Part shown: one piece after another, positions 8,414 to 16,849 of the stretch
Layout of the letters: every line of letters starts with the position of its first letter
Numbering within the stretch: position 1 is the first letter of the stretch
Notes under the pieces: generated by a model
Databases searched by the model: none
What the model was told of the DNA's origin: nothing
Seen by the model: only the letters and a program-made list of their open reading frames with translations
Translations under genes and position numbers: made by a program
NCBI GenBank assembly: GCA_039029515.1
Contig: JBCCFX010000012.1
Location: forward strand, 1 to 31,977
DNA: 31,977 nt
Source of the DNA: JBCCFX01 sp039029515
GTDB taxonomy: Bacteria; Planctomycetota; Phycisphaerae; Phycisphaerales; SM1A02
Direction: 5' to 3'

Positions 8414-9030
8414 TGGTATTTGACCTCGTAGAAGTTGCTCCACACGATCGCACCCGCGCCGAGATTCGGACCGGATTCCGCGAAGTCCACCAACTGCACG
8501 AGTTGGTATTCGAGCAGGAAGTAGTTCGTGTACGGCGTCGGCAGGTCCTGCACGATGCATGTCAGCACGTACTCGTTGTCGGACTGATATGTCCCGGCGG
8601 CCTTGGCGGGATCCTGATTTCCGAATTCACGACTCCGCTGTGTTTCGACGAAGTCGCGTTCGCGACGCATCTCAAGTCCGTTGCGAGCACCGGATGACAT
8701 GAGCACCGAACGCAGCCGGTTCAGAAAGACCTGGTAATTCTGCGTTGGCTGCGACGTCTGGTTTTCGATCTCACCGATGAAGATGCGCGGCGGATCGTTC
8801 CGGTTTGTGATATCGAGGCGTGATGCGATGTCCATCGCCATTTGATCCGTCGCGGTGACGAGATCCTGCGCCCGCAAGCCGGGATACCCAAGCTCGGACC
8901 GCGCACCGTGCGTGGGGTCCATCCGGCCGCCGGTCTGACCAACGTTGGGTGGCGGCGTCGGCGTGGTCTGGCAGGCCACGCACATCAGGCTGGTGAGAAG
9001 TAGTCCGGTTCCGATCAGCAGGCGGTCCAT
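8410..9030 (-). CDS. lpoB: LpoB-like penicillin-binding protein activator lipoprotein
   Basis: The 206-residue protein has a lipoprotein signal ending MCVAC (cysteine at residue 20), then a Pro/Thr-rich linker. The folded domain contains LVTATDQMAMDIASRL, IFIGEIENQTSQ, a central RSVLMSSG helix end and a final YQLVQLVD ... AIVWSNFYEVKY. These match PF13036 (LpoB), an outer-membrane lipoprotein that reaches through the periplasm to stimulate the bifunctional PBP1b in E. coli. Its partner here is unknown. AAAGGA ten bases upstream fits the start. It is the first gene of a four-gene operon. A TTGACT at 9065-9070 (minus strand) may be its -35, but I find no good -10. Confidence 0.8.
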   Translation of the reverse strand: MDRLLIGTGLLLTSLMCVACQTTPTPPPNVGQTGGRMDPTHGARSELGYPGLRAQDLVTATDQMAMDIASRLDITNRNDPPRIFIGEIENQTSQPTQNYQVFLNRLRSVLMSSGARNGLEMRRERDFVETQRSREFGNQDPAKAAGTYQSDNEYVLTCIVQDLPTPYTNYFLLEYQLVQLVDFAESGPNLGAGAIVWSNFYEVKYQ

Positions 9031-9145
9031 GGGGTGACGGTCCTTTCCAGTAGCCCGAGAATCAAGTCAATTCGTGATCCACCGGCGGAAAGACACGCCC
9101 GGGCCGGATCTTCTTCCATCGTATCGAAGCTGAGCGGATGGCTGT

Positions 9146-9359
9146 GGGTTGTGGGTTGTGGGAATCCTACGGGCGAATCCCGAATGGCTCAGGGCTTTTG
9201 GCTCTTGGCTGTGGGCTATGGGCTATGGGCTATGGGAATCCCAATTACGAATCCCGAATCCCGAATGCCTCATGGCCGTGGGTTCTGGGTTTCGGGTTTC
9301 GGGTCTTTCGCTGACAGCCGACAGCTGATTGCTGACAGCTGACAGCTGACAGCTGACCG
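9146..9359. repeat. 214-bp domain of strictly heptameric repeats
   Basis: Five blocks of 7-bp repeats follow each other: GGGTTGT x3 (9146), a 70-bp in-phase run from 9171 with GGC-T-A-T-G units, CGAATCC x3 (9248), GGGTTTC x4 (9280) and CTGACAG x7 (9311-9359). The unit changes from block to block while the period of 7 holds. The last block starts two bases from the stop codon of the permease gene at 9361. The GGG runs can form intrastrand G-quadruplexes. It fills most of the 330 bases between the permease and the LpoB gene. Confidence 0.9.
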
Positions 9360-9360
9360 A

Positions 9361-10689
9361 TCAATCGTGTCGAAGCGCGACCACCGGATCGTGTCGGCTC
9401 GCGACCATTGCGGGGTAGATCCCGAACACAAGCCCGACGAACGTCGCCACGACGAACGAGACGACGATCGACCACACCGTGACCTGCGTCTCGAGCGTGA
9501 ATTCGGTCTCAAACACGCCGCGACGACGCAGTAGTTCCAGCAACCATGGCAGGAATCGGCCGACGAGCAGGGACAGCCCGACGCCGAGTCCGATGCCCAG
9601 CACACCACCGACCGCGGAGAGCGAACCAGTCTCCACGAGGAACTGCGCGACGATATGCCGGCGTGTGGCGCCAAGGGCGCGACGAATGCCGATCTCGCGT
9701 GTGCGCTCGGTGACGGTCGCCAGCATGATGTTCATGATGCCGATGCCACCGATGAGCAGACTGATCGCTGCAATCGCGATGAACACGATGTCCCAGACGA
9801 GCTGTGTGCGCTTGGCGTTCTCGAGCAACTCCCACGGCACATTGATCGTGACGTCACTCATCTCAGGATGATCAACTTCCACGAGACGACGGACGCGGTT
9901 GGCCGTCGTGATGACATCATCGGTCGACAGTGCGGTGATATAGATCTCAGAGACCTGCACTTCTTCGCCTGAGAACGAACCCGACGTTCGGCGCATGACG
10001 ACATCGCCGAATTCCAGTTTCGCGGTCGACCACGGAATGTGTACGTCCTTGTTCCAGTCACGACCAACGAGGGCCGAGCCGCGACCGGCCGCAATTCCGA
10101 CCGGATCCAACACGCCGATCACTTGCAGCACTCGATCATCGATGCGGATCTTCGCGCCGATCGGATCATCGATGGTGAAGAACTGGCGCGCGAGGTCATC
10201 GCCGATCACACACACAGACGTGCGATCAATCATGTCCTGCTCAGTCAGATACCGCCCGCGCGTGACGCCAAGGTTGGCGGCGTTGATCAGGTCCGGCGTG
10301 GTCCCGAAGCTCTGACTCGTCGTCCGCTTCGAACCGTAGGAAATCTCGGAGCCGATCGCCTTCAACGGGACGATGTGCGCCGTGTCCGGCATGAACTCCT
10401 CAATACGCCGAAGATCGACTTCCTTCAGCCCGAACTCCGCGACGAAACTCCGCTCCTGTGAGCCAAACGAATTCGACTCCGGCGGTCGAGTTGACCGGAC
10501 GATGACATTCGTTGCTCCCAACGCCTGAATATCACGCAATGCGGCCTGCTTGTTGCCCTCGCCGAGCGATACCATCACGATGACCGATGCCACGCCAAGG
10601 ATGATCCCGAGGCTGGTCAGGAACGATCGCAGCAGGTGAATCCGAAGATTCCCCAACCCGAGCCGGACGATTTCGAGAAAGAATCCCAT
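9361..10689 (-). CDS. MacB-type ABC transporter permease
   Basis: The 442-residue protein has one N-terminal membrane segment (LLRSFLTSLGIILGVASVIVM, about residues 19-42), a periplasmic MacB-PCD-like domain (about 45-290), and three C-terminal segments with the FtsX core, including GGIGIMNIMLATVTERTREI and GIRRALGATRR (about residues 320-350). It is the membrane half of a type VII mechanotransmission system such as MacB or LolCDE. No ATPase gene lies beside it, so its nucleotide-binding partner must be encoded elsewhere. No Shine-Dalgarno sequence is evident. The stop TGA is followed within two bases by the heptad array. Confidence 0.92.
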   Translation of the reverse strand: MGFFLEIVRLGLGNLRIHLLRSFLTSLGIILGVASVIVMVSLGEGNKQAALRDIQALGATNVIVRSTRPPESNSFGSQERSFVAEFGLKEVDLRRIEEFMPDTAHIVPLKAIGSEISYGSKRTTSQSFGTTPDLINAANLGVTRGRYLTEQDMIDRTSVCVIGDDLARQFFTIDDPIGAKIRIDDRVLQVIGVLDPVGIAAGRGSALVGRDWNKDVHIPWSTAKLEFGDVVMRRTSGSFSGEEVQVSEIYITALSTDDVITTANRVRRLVEVDHPEMSDVTINVPWELLENAKRTQLVWDIVFIAIAAISLLIGGIGIMNIMLATVTERTREIGIRRALGATRRHIVAQFLVETGSLSAVGGVLGIGLGVGLSLLVGRFLPWLLELLRRRGVFETEFTLETQVTVWSIVVSFVVATFVGLVFGIYPAMVASRHDPVVALRHD

Positions 10690-10754
10690 GGGCGAGCATC
10701 ATTCCAGTGCGAGGGTCTGAGAGCATCTATGGTAGGCGGACAGGAGCGGACAGG

Positions 10755-11051
10755 TTGCATCTGATCGACGTTGTTTCAGAGCGTGAATCAGGGCCCGGCT
10801 GGACATTCACGATTCGGCTTGGGCGCAATGAATCCCCGCGTCTGCTCCAGGTCACATTGAACTGGGCCGATTACAACCTCTGGTCGCCTGACGGCCGCGA
10901 TCAACCCAGCGTCGTCATACGAGCCGTGGTGCAATTCCTCGTGGCGCGGGGACATGCGGACGATTTGCCGGAACAGTTCGATGCGTCCCTGACTCGCCGG
11001 CACCACCGCGACGCCGACACCGTCATCCCGAGCATGATCGGTGGGTCGTGA
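10755..11051 (+). CDS. Small conserved-looking hypothetical protein
   Basis: A TTG at 10755 has GGAG eight bases upstream and gives 98 residues starting MHLIDVVSERESG. A GTG at 10707 would add 16 residues of poor quality. The sequence WTFTIRLGR ... LNWADYNLWSPDG ... PSVVIRAVVQFLVARG looks like a single compact alpha/beta domain and has normal codon use, so I take it as real. I do not recognise a function. It is divergent from the permease gene and convergent with the kinase gene. Its TGA lies inside a GTGAGCC heptad of the repeat at 11041. Confidence 0.6.
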   Translation: MHLIDVVSERESGPGWTFTIRLGRNESPRLLQVTLNWADYNLWSPDGRDQPSVVIRAVVQFLVARGHADDLPEQFDASLTRRHHRDADTVIPSMIGGS

Positions 11052-11068
11052 GCCGTGGGTTGCGGATC
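11041..11068. repeat. Heptad repeats at a gene end
   Basis: GTGGGTC, GTGAGCC, GTGGGTT and GCGGATC follow in phase. The second unit supplies the TGA stop of the small (+) gene. The run leads straight into a degraded REPIN. Confidence 0.75.
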
Positions 11069-11130
11069 TATGGAGGCCGAATTTCGTTGAACCCGGCATC
11101 GAGTGTCGTTCAACGTTCGGCGGCGATCCC
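11068..11130 (-). repeat. Degraded REPIN (right half and spacer)
   Basis: On the minus strand this keeps the spacer GCCGCCGAACG and the class B start CGATGCCGGGTTCAAC of the 79-bp elements at 27194 and 27302, but the closing arm has drifted to AATTCGGCCT and the left hairpin is missing. It lies between two convergent genes with heptads on both sides. Confidence 0.65.
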
Positions 11131-11151
11131 GAATCCCTAATCCCTAATCCC
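11128..11151 (-). repeat. GGGATTA heptads forming the kinase stop codon
   Basis: Four GGG tracts at exact 7-bp spacing (minus strand GGGATTA, GGGATTA, GGGATTC, GGG) satisfy the usual G-quadruplex pattern. The TAG stop of the sensor kinase at 11144 is part of the first full unit. Confidence 0.85.
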
Positions 11152-12847
11152 GCGTTCCGGCACCACCCATCAACGCACGCGGCTGTTCCGGCTGGTGCGT
11201 CTGCGGCACATCCACAAAGAACGTCGCTCCGCGGCCTGGCTCCGAAACGAACGACACCTGGGCGCCGAGCAACTCCGCCAGTTCTCGACAGATTGCAAGC
11301 CCGAGTCCTGTCCCCGAGTGCTTGCGCGTGTGACTGGAATCGCCCTGCCGGAACTTCTCGAAGACGAGATCCTGCATGTCGGCGGGGATCCCCGGGCCGG
11401 TGTCTGCCACCGCGATGCGCACGCCCAACGAGTTGTCCTGTCGCGTGATGCGATCGGCTGAGACGGTCACGCTTCCGCCATCAGGCGTGAACTTCAGTGC
11501 GTTGGCGACGAAGTTGTAGAGGATCTGCTGGAGCTTGCCGGGATCAGTATCGATCATCGGCACCTGGCCACCGATGGTGACGCTCAGATCGATTGACTTC
11601 TGTTCCGCCTGCGGACGCAGGATGTTTGCGAGCCCTTCCACAAGGTCCGTCACACTTGTCGGTTCAATGCTCACTTCCATTCGGCCGGCCTCGATCTTCG
11701 CCATATCGAGGAGTTCGTTGATCATCTCCAGCAGTGACCGGCCGCTCGTCAGAATGTTCTGGAGGTACCGACGGCGCTTCGGATCCGGTTCGGGTTCACC
11801 TTCCGCGACGTCGTCGAGCAACTCCGCAAAACCAATAATCGAATTCAACGGCGTGCGCAACTCGTGACTGATACTTGCGAGGAATTCACTCTTGAATCGG
11901 TTGGATTCGAACAGTCCGACGTTGGCCACCGAAAGCTCATCAACCTTGAGGTCGAGGCTTTCGTTCATCTGCTGCAATTGTTCCTGCGACTTCTCGACTC
12001 GGTCGAGCATGGCATTGAATGCCTCAGAGAGCTGCTGCAACTCATCGCCCGTCTGTATCGCACTTCGCGTCGACAGGTCACCCTGTTCAACCTTCTCCGC
12101 TGTTCGGCGAAGTTCACGCACCGGCGAGAACACCACCTTGATCAGAATGATCGTGAACACGAGGATCGCGAGCAGGCTGCCAACGATGCCCGCGGCGATG
12201 ATGAAGATCTTCGAATTGAGCAGTTGCCCTTCCGCGGTGTCGCTGGTGCGATCCACGAAAAGAATCGCGCGAAGCGGATCAACGAGGTCCGGATCAAACG
12301 GCTGTGCATCAAAGTTCCGTACACGCGGATCGCGGATGGCGCGCCATTGCGACTCGCGAATCGCACGAGCGTACTGGTAGACCACACGATCAGTCACCGT
12401 GCGCCGACCGGTCAACTCGGTCGCCTCCGGATTCGATTCGAAGTGCTGCATCGCGTCGCGTGAGAATGACTCGCCGTCATCCTCTTCGCCTTCCGCAATC
12501 GGGTCGATCGCATCGACTTCGACTAACCGAAGACGAAGTGCCGGCGGCGGAGCGGGTTCGTCGACGGCATCGCTTGCATCAGAATCCGAATCAGCAGCGA
12601 CGTCATCGGTCGGCTCGCTGTCATCCTGAATCAGCAGCGTGTCGATCGACTGGCCGGTGGTCGGGCCAAGTTGAATGCGGGAGTTCAACCACGCGTCCGC
12701 AAGTTGCCGAGCGACTTCATCCTGTGCGTTGGCGATAAGCTTGCTCGACATCACCCACGGCACGCTGAGCACGCCGATGAGAATGACCACGACGGCGAAG
12801 CCGAAGAGCAACTGACACTTGTTGGCGAGACTGATACCGGATGCCAT
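11144..12847 (-). CDS. Membrane sensor histidine kinase (HAMP-HisKA-HATPase)
   Basis: The 567-residue protein has a first membrane segment at about residues 10-30, an acidic extracytoplasmic sensor region to about 210, a second segment at about 212-233, HAMP (SPVRELRRTAEKVEQGDLS, about 236-288), a coiled coil, and a HisKA domain with the phosphoacceptor His328 in SHELRTPLN. HATPase_c follows with N box NFVANALKFT, G1 VADTGPGIP, F box FEKFRQG and G2 GTGLGLAI. The sensor region carries a Ser/Asp-rich stretch. No response regulator is nearby, so it is an orphan kinase. It follows the C4 zinc-finger gene after 21 bases and is probably cotranscribed with it. Its last codons merge with a heptad repeat. 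Confidence 0.93.
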   Translation of the reverse strand: MASGISLANKCQLLFGFAVVVILIGVLSVPWVMSSKLIANAQDEVARQLADAWLNSRIQLGPTTGQSIDTLLIQDDSEPTDDVAADSDSDASDAVDEPAPPPALRLRLVEVDAIDPIAEGEEDDGESFSRDAMQHFESNPEATELTGRRTVTDRVVYQYARAIRESQWRAIRDPRVRNFDAQPFDPDLVDPLRAILFVDRTSDTAEGQLLNSKIFIIAAGIVGSLLAILVFTIILIKVVFSPVRELRRTAEKVEQGDLSTRSAIQTGDELQQLSEAFNAMLDRVEKSQEQLQQMNESLDLKVDELSVANVGLFESNRFKSEFLASISHELRTPLNSIIGFAELLDDVAEGEPEPDPKRRRYLQNILTSGRSLLEMINELLDMAKIEAGRMEVSIEPTSVTDLVEGLANILRPQAEQKSIDLSVTIGGQVPMIDTDPGKLQQILYNFVANALKFTPDGGSVTVSADRITRQDNSLGVRIAVADTGPGIPADMQDLVFEKFRQGDSSHTRKHSGTGLGLAICRELAELLGAQVSFVSEPGRGATFFVDVPQTHQPEQPRALMGGAGTRD

Positions 12848-12868
12848 GTCGAGCCATTGTACTCGCGG

Positions 12869-13213
12869 TTAATCGCCCGTTGCAGGTCGCGGCTTGGCCC
12901 AATCGAAGTCCGGGTCCTTATGCAGCACGCCCGATGCGCGCTTGATACACCGCCGACACGCCACGACATCCGGATACAAGGGACTCGGCCAGCCTGGCTC
13001 CTCGTGACGATCCATCGCCGCACGATCGTCGCGCCCTTCGCGACACAGCGGACATGTGAAATCGTCCACCACCGGCGTGCCGCGGTTCAGCACCAGTTCG
13101 GTATACGCAAGCAGAAGGCAGCGCTCGCACATGCACGCGCCATGATGACCTTCCACCATCGCGATGTCCTCCGTCCACTCGCGGTGACAGAAATCGCAAA
13201 GCACATCGGACAT
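12869..13213 (-). CDS. Small protein with two C4 zinc-finger pairs (ClpX-finger-like)
   Basis: The 114-residue form starts at ATG 13213 (MSDVLCDFCHREW). An ATG at 13249 in frame is an alternative. It has CDFC ... CERC near residues 6-30, resembling the ClpX N-terminal C4 finger, and CPLC ... CRRC near residues 55-90. There is no catalytic domain, so it is probably an adaptor or a metal-binding structural protein. The minus-strand TATACACT just upstream is a possible -10 region. It precedes the sensor kinase gene by 21 bases. Function is not known. Confidence 0.65.
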   Translation of the reverse strand: MSDVLCDFCHREWTEDIAMVEGHHGACMCERCLLLAYTELVLNRGTPVVDDFTCPLCREGRDDRAAMDRHEEPGWPSPLYPDVVACRRCIKRASGVLHKDPDFDWAKPRPATGD

Positions 13214-13295
13214 CTGCACGTTGTTCTCATCGGTGCCCGGTTTCCGCATGCCGAGAGTGTATAGACCGCGCTGCTCATCTGCTACAGTGCGATGC

Positions 13296-14264
13296 ATGGA
13301 CGACACGCCACACGACCCGAATGCGGCATCGGGTGACCCATCGCCATTGCAGCCTGACGCGACGCCGGCAACACCGCCGACGTCACGAACTGCGCTGCCC
13401 GCCATGTCGTCCGTTGGCCTACCGCATCTGATGCAGGCGACCAATCCGCGCGAGGCCATGATCGAGCAGTTGCAGTCAGGCGAAGCGCATTGCCTTCGGT
13501 GTGGGTATGCCTTGACCGGACTTGATCTCGACGGCGCCTGCCCCGAGTGCGGCACGCCGGTGACGCGTTCTCTCCAGGGGAACCTGCTGCACTTCAGTGA
13601 TCCGGCCTATGTCCGCAAGCTTCGCGCTGGTCTTCTGGTGGTGGTCATCGGGATCGTGATCGACATGCTGCTGCTGATCACGAACATCGCGTTCGGTTCC
13701 TTCATTGCCTTTCAGACCGGCTCCGGTGCCAGCCTGAACGCCAGCGTCCAGATCTTCGAAGCAATCTCAACCATTCTCGAGGCGGCGATTGCCATCGCGT
13801 TGATTTTCGGCTGGTGGACATTCAGCGCACCGGATCCCGCATTCCTCGGGCGAGAAAGCGGCAACGTCGCACGCCGTATCGTGCGCATCACCGCAATCAT
13901 CATCGCGATCACCCTGTTCGTGCGCGTGATCTTTGAACTGGCCGTTCCCACCGCATGGGCCGCCAACGTTGTCGGTGGCCTGACGTTTATCTCCTGGCTG
14001 GCGTACGGCACGAAGTTCTTCGCGTCCATGCTGTACATTCGCTGGATCGCCCGGCGCTTCCCGAGCGTTCGTCTTGTGGCTACCGCCGAACGCAACATGT
14101 GGATGCTGCCACTGATCGCCGTTCTTGGTTCGGTGCTCTTCTGTATCGGCCCATTGATCGCGCTGACGTTCTACTGGGTGATGTTGTACGAGGTACAGAA
14201 CGCGATCAAGCAGGTGATTGGGCGTCAGGAGATGGAAGCCCGCATCACTGCCGCAGCAGCATGA
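13296..14264 (+). CDS. Zinc-ribbon membrane protein, copy 1 (divergent)
   Basis: The 322-residue protein starts with a Pro/Ala/Thr-rich disordered region of about 60 residues. A zinc ribbon CLRCGYALTGLDLDGACPEC (about residues 67-86) follows, then about five membrane segments between residues 110 and 300. The ribbon type is common in planctomycete membrane proteins. Its stop overlaps the start of the next gene (ATGA). It heads a block of four related genes but is clearly older than the other three. The region upstream is short; TACAGT at 13283-13288 lies so near the ATG that a leaderless transcript is possible. Confidence 0.75.
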   Translation: MDDTPHDPNAASGDPSPLQPDATPATPPTSRTALPAMSSVGLPHLMQATNPREAMIEQLQSGEAHCLRCGYALTGLDLDGACPECGTPVTRSLQGNLLHFSDPAYVRKLRAGLLVVVIGIVIDMLLLITNIAFGSFIAFQTGSGASLNASVQIFEAISTILEAAIAIALIFGWWTFSAPDPAFLGRESGNVARRIVRITAIIIAITLFVRVIFELAVPTAWAANVVGGLTFISWLAYGTKFFASMLYIRWIARRFPSVRLVATAERNMWMLPLIAVLGSVLFCIGPLIALTFYWVMLYEVQNAIKQVIGRQEMEARITAAAA

Positions 14265-15136
14265 CGAACAAGACGCCACAACGCGAACAACGCAGCCCCA
14301 TTGACGGCCGCTACTGCGGCTATTGCGGCTACGCATTGAAGGGCATGAGCGCTGATCAGAAGTGTCCGGAGTGCGGCGTGCCCGTGCAGGCGACGCTCGA
14401 TGGCAACCTCATCTGGCACGTGCCCGAGTCGTACCGCCGGCGATTGCGGATTGGTTGGCGCCTGATTGCTATTGCCTGCTTTGCGTTCGCGATGAACCGA
14501 CTGATCGGAGCGATCGGTTTTCTTCGATACCACGCCGATCCACGGCTCGTGATTCCGGATTGGGTATGGGTTCTTGAATGGGCGATCTGGGGCTCGTTTC
14601 TGGCGATCAATCTGTTCTTCGTCGTGGCAGTCTTTGCTGTGACCACACCAACGCCCTACCAAACGTCTATCAATCGCTGGAATCCTGCATTGCGATTCTG
14701 GCTTCGCGCTGCAACGCTTTCGGTGTACTGCTGGTCTACGTTGCCACTCGTGGTGATGTTCACTCGGGTCAACCTGTTCTGGACGACCAACTCACTGCAC
14801 GGACTCTTGGCCAACCGACTCGGTCAATCTGTGTTTATTGGGTGCCTTGCGATGGTGATTGCCTTGATCGCATCTGTCGAGAGTCAAGCCGATCGAACAA
14901 CACATGCACGGCGACTTCGATTCGCCGCCTTCGGTGCATGGATACTCATGGCAATCGCGTTGTTTGAGGGAAGACACAAACACAATCATCCGCTTCATCC
15001 GTGGCCCGATCCCACGGGATTTGCATCGTTGATCTTCATCGTGTGCCTGAGCATGACAGGCGCACTCGCCGAACGCCTGGCACATATGCTGCGCGAGAAG
15101 AACAATCCGGCGTCCACACCGAATGCAGACGCATGA
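14261..15136 (+). CDS. Zinc-ribbon membrane protein, copy 2
   Basis: The 291-residue protein starts with a short basic tail and then the ribbon CGYCGYALKG ... CPECGVPVQ (about residues 19-44). The block LIWHVPESYRRRLRIG precedes five or six membrane segments, and the protein ends LREKNNPASTPNADA. The ribbon block is almost identical, down to third codon positions, to those of the next two genes, while the membrane part is only loosely alike. ATGA overlaps at both ends point to translational coupling. Function is unknown. Confidence 0.75.
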   Translation: MTNKTPQREQRSPIDGRYCGYCGYALKGMSADQKCPECGVPVQATLDGNLIWHVPESYRRRLRIGWRLIAIACFAFAMNRLIGAIGFLRYHADPRLVIPDWVWVLEWAIWGSFLAINLFFVVAVFAVTTPTPYQTSINRWNPALRFWLRAATLSVYCWSTLPLVVMFTRVNLFWTTNSLHGLLANRLGQSVFIGCLAMVIALIASVESQADRTTHARRLRFAAFGAWILMAIALFEGRHKHNHPLHPWPDPTGFASLIFIVCLSMTGALAERLAHMLREKNNPASTPNADA

Positions 15137-15993
15137 CCGACACGTCGTCACAACCTGAATCTTCAACCGTCGACGGCCGCTACTGCGGGTTTTGCGGCTA
15201 CGCGTTGAAGGGCATGAGCGCCGATCAGAAGTGTCCGGAGTGCGGCGTGCCGGTGCAGGTGACGCTGGATGGCAACCTGATCTGGCATGTGCCGGAGTCG
15301 TACCGTCGGCGATTGCGCATCGGGTTGTGGATGCTGGTGATTGCGTGCGCCGAACTGACACTGCTCAAGCTCTCGCGATTTCTCTTCGTTCTCACCGTTC
15401 GGGATGCTGACACCGTCGTTCTAGGCGAGACCTACACGATGATCGTGTCGATGGCCGAATGGCTAGGCTTCATGCTGCAGTTGATTGCAGTACTGATCAT
15501 CACCGCACCGTGGCCATATCACCGATCCATCAATCGTTGGAAGCCAAAATCACGGTTCTGGTTGCGCGCATTGATCATCACGACATCCGCGTATTCGATT
15601 CTCAACTTCATACTGTGGTTCCAGGGCAGGCTTCGACTCGTGGCCGAAGCACTCTGGTCAAACACGATCATGCAATACGTCATTACCGCCGCACATGCGG
15701 CGACCACGATATTCCTGTTCTTGTTTCTTGCGTACCTGCTCCGTCTCCTTGGCAAGAAGCACTGGGTGGCCCCGGTCATCCTCGTGGGTTGTGGCTTTGC
15801 AATTGTGGCTTTCTGCTTCCACAATTTCATCGGGTTTCGGATGTTCTCCTGGGCTGATTTCTGGAAGTACTTCGCATTGGGCGAAGCCCAGACGCTGCTT
15901 CGTGCACTGGTCCTCGGCGCACTCGCCGAACGCCTCGCACATATGCTCCGTGAGAAGAACAATCCGACGTCCACACCGAATGCAGACGTGTGA
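15133..15993 (+). CDS. Zinc-ribbon membrane protein, copy 3
   Basis: The 286-residue protein starts MTDTSSQPESSTVDG and then has the shared ribbon CGFCGYALKG ... CPECGVPVQ and the RRRLRIG block. About six membrane segments follow, ending LREKNNPTSTPNADV. The last 20 codons match those of copy 2, and the first 15 codons match those of copy 4, so the duplication unit spans a gene end plus the next gene start. It overlaps copy 4 by GTGA. Confidence 0.75.
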   Translation: MTDTSSQPESSTVDGRYCGFCGYALKGMSADQKCPECGVPVQVTLDGNLIWHVPESYRRRLRIGLWMLVIACAELTLLKLSRFLFVLTVRDADTVVLGETYTMIVSMAEWLGFMLQLIAVLIITAPWPYHRSINRWKPKSRFWLRALIITTSAYSILNFILWFQGRLRLVAEALWSNTIMQYVITAAHAATTIFLFLFLAYLLRLLGKKHWVAPVILVGCGFAIVAFCFHNFIGFRMFSWADFWKYFALGEAQTLLRALVLGALAERLAHMLREKNNPTSTPNADV

Positions 15994-16829
15994 CCGACAC
16001 GTCTTCACAACCTGAATCCTCAACCGTCGACGGCCACTACTGCGGGTATTGCGGCTACGCGTTGAGGGGCATGAGCGCTGATCAGAAGTGTCCCGAGTGC
16101 GGCGTGCCCGTGCAGGCGACGCTCGATGGCAAACTCATCTGGCACGTGCCGGAGTCGTACCGTCGACGATTGCGCATTGGGTTGTGGATGATCGTCGTCG
16201 CAAGCGGATTACTCCTGCTATGGGAACTCACAATCAGGCTTGTTGACGCAACCCTGCACGATCCAGCTGAACTCATCGGCCCCGTATACGGTCCGATTCG
16301 CATTGTGGTCGAATGCGCAAAAACGCTCACGCTCTCTGTCGGAATCCTGGTCTTCACAAGTCCCACGCCGTATCAGCGTCAGGCCAGTCGATGGACACCA
16401 CCTTCACGACTCTGCCTTCGCATCGCATTTCTCGCGTGGATTGGATGTTGGATTCTGTCTCAACTGATCTCTCTCTATCTCACGCAGACCATCGGCCAAT
16501 CTGTGATCTTGTACTACATCACTGTGATTCCGGTCATTCTGTGGCCGTCTTTTCTGCTGCTGTATTGTGCTTCATTCACTCGCCAGCTGGGACGTCGATG
16601 GCTCGCATTCAGCGCCATCGCTGCCAGTGTGGGAATGCTGATCATCGCGATCCTGCGGTATTTCCCCGGCTATGTGCTGTATGACCTGACGTACCCTCAT
16701 TACGAAATCGTCGCTTCAATTCGCGCGGTGCTCGCGCGCTTCGTTCCGATCATCGTGTTGATTTTCACCGCACAACTCGCCTTCATGCTGCGCGAGAAGA
16801 ACAATCCGCATCGCGCATCAGGGCAATAA
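15990..16829 (+). CDS. Zinc-ribbon membrane protein, copy 4
   Basis: A GTG start (15990) overlaps the stop of copy 3 by four bases and gives 279 residues. It has the shared N-terminus and ribbon (CGYCGYALRG ... CPECGVPVQ), five or six membrane segments and the end MLREKNNPHRASGQ. It closes the tandem block. A class B REP hairpin follows the stop after about 20 bases and may help end the transcript. Confidence 0.75.
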   Translation: MTDTSSQPESSTVDGHYCGYCGYALRGMSADQKCPECGVPVQATLDGKLIWHVPESYRRRLRIGLWMIVVASGLLLLWELTIRLVDATLHDPAELIGPVYGPIRIVVECAKTLTLSVGILVFTSPTPYQRQASRWTPPSRLCLRIAFLAWIGCWILSQLISLYLTQTIGQSVILYYITVIPVILWPSFLLLYCASFTRQLGRRWLAFSAIAASVGMLIIAILRYFPGYVLYDLTYPHYEIVASIRAVLARFVPIIVLIFTAQLAFMLREKNNPHRASGQ

Positions 16830-16849
16830 GACCCTCGTTGCGAGAAAGA

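Noticed and set aside
9311..9359. Operator array for a DNA-binding regulator
   Set aside because: The repeats follow a stop codon and belong to a longer period-7 domain of changing unit, so a binding-site array is a weaker explanation, though not excluded.
13214..13555. Extension of the C4 zinc-finger gene to 228 residues
   Set aside because: The extra part runs antisense through the zinc-ribbon gene that starts at 13296.
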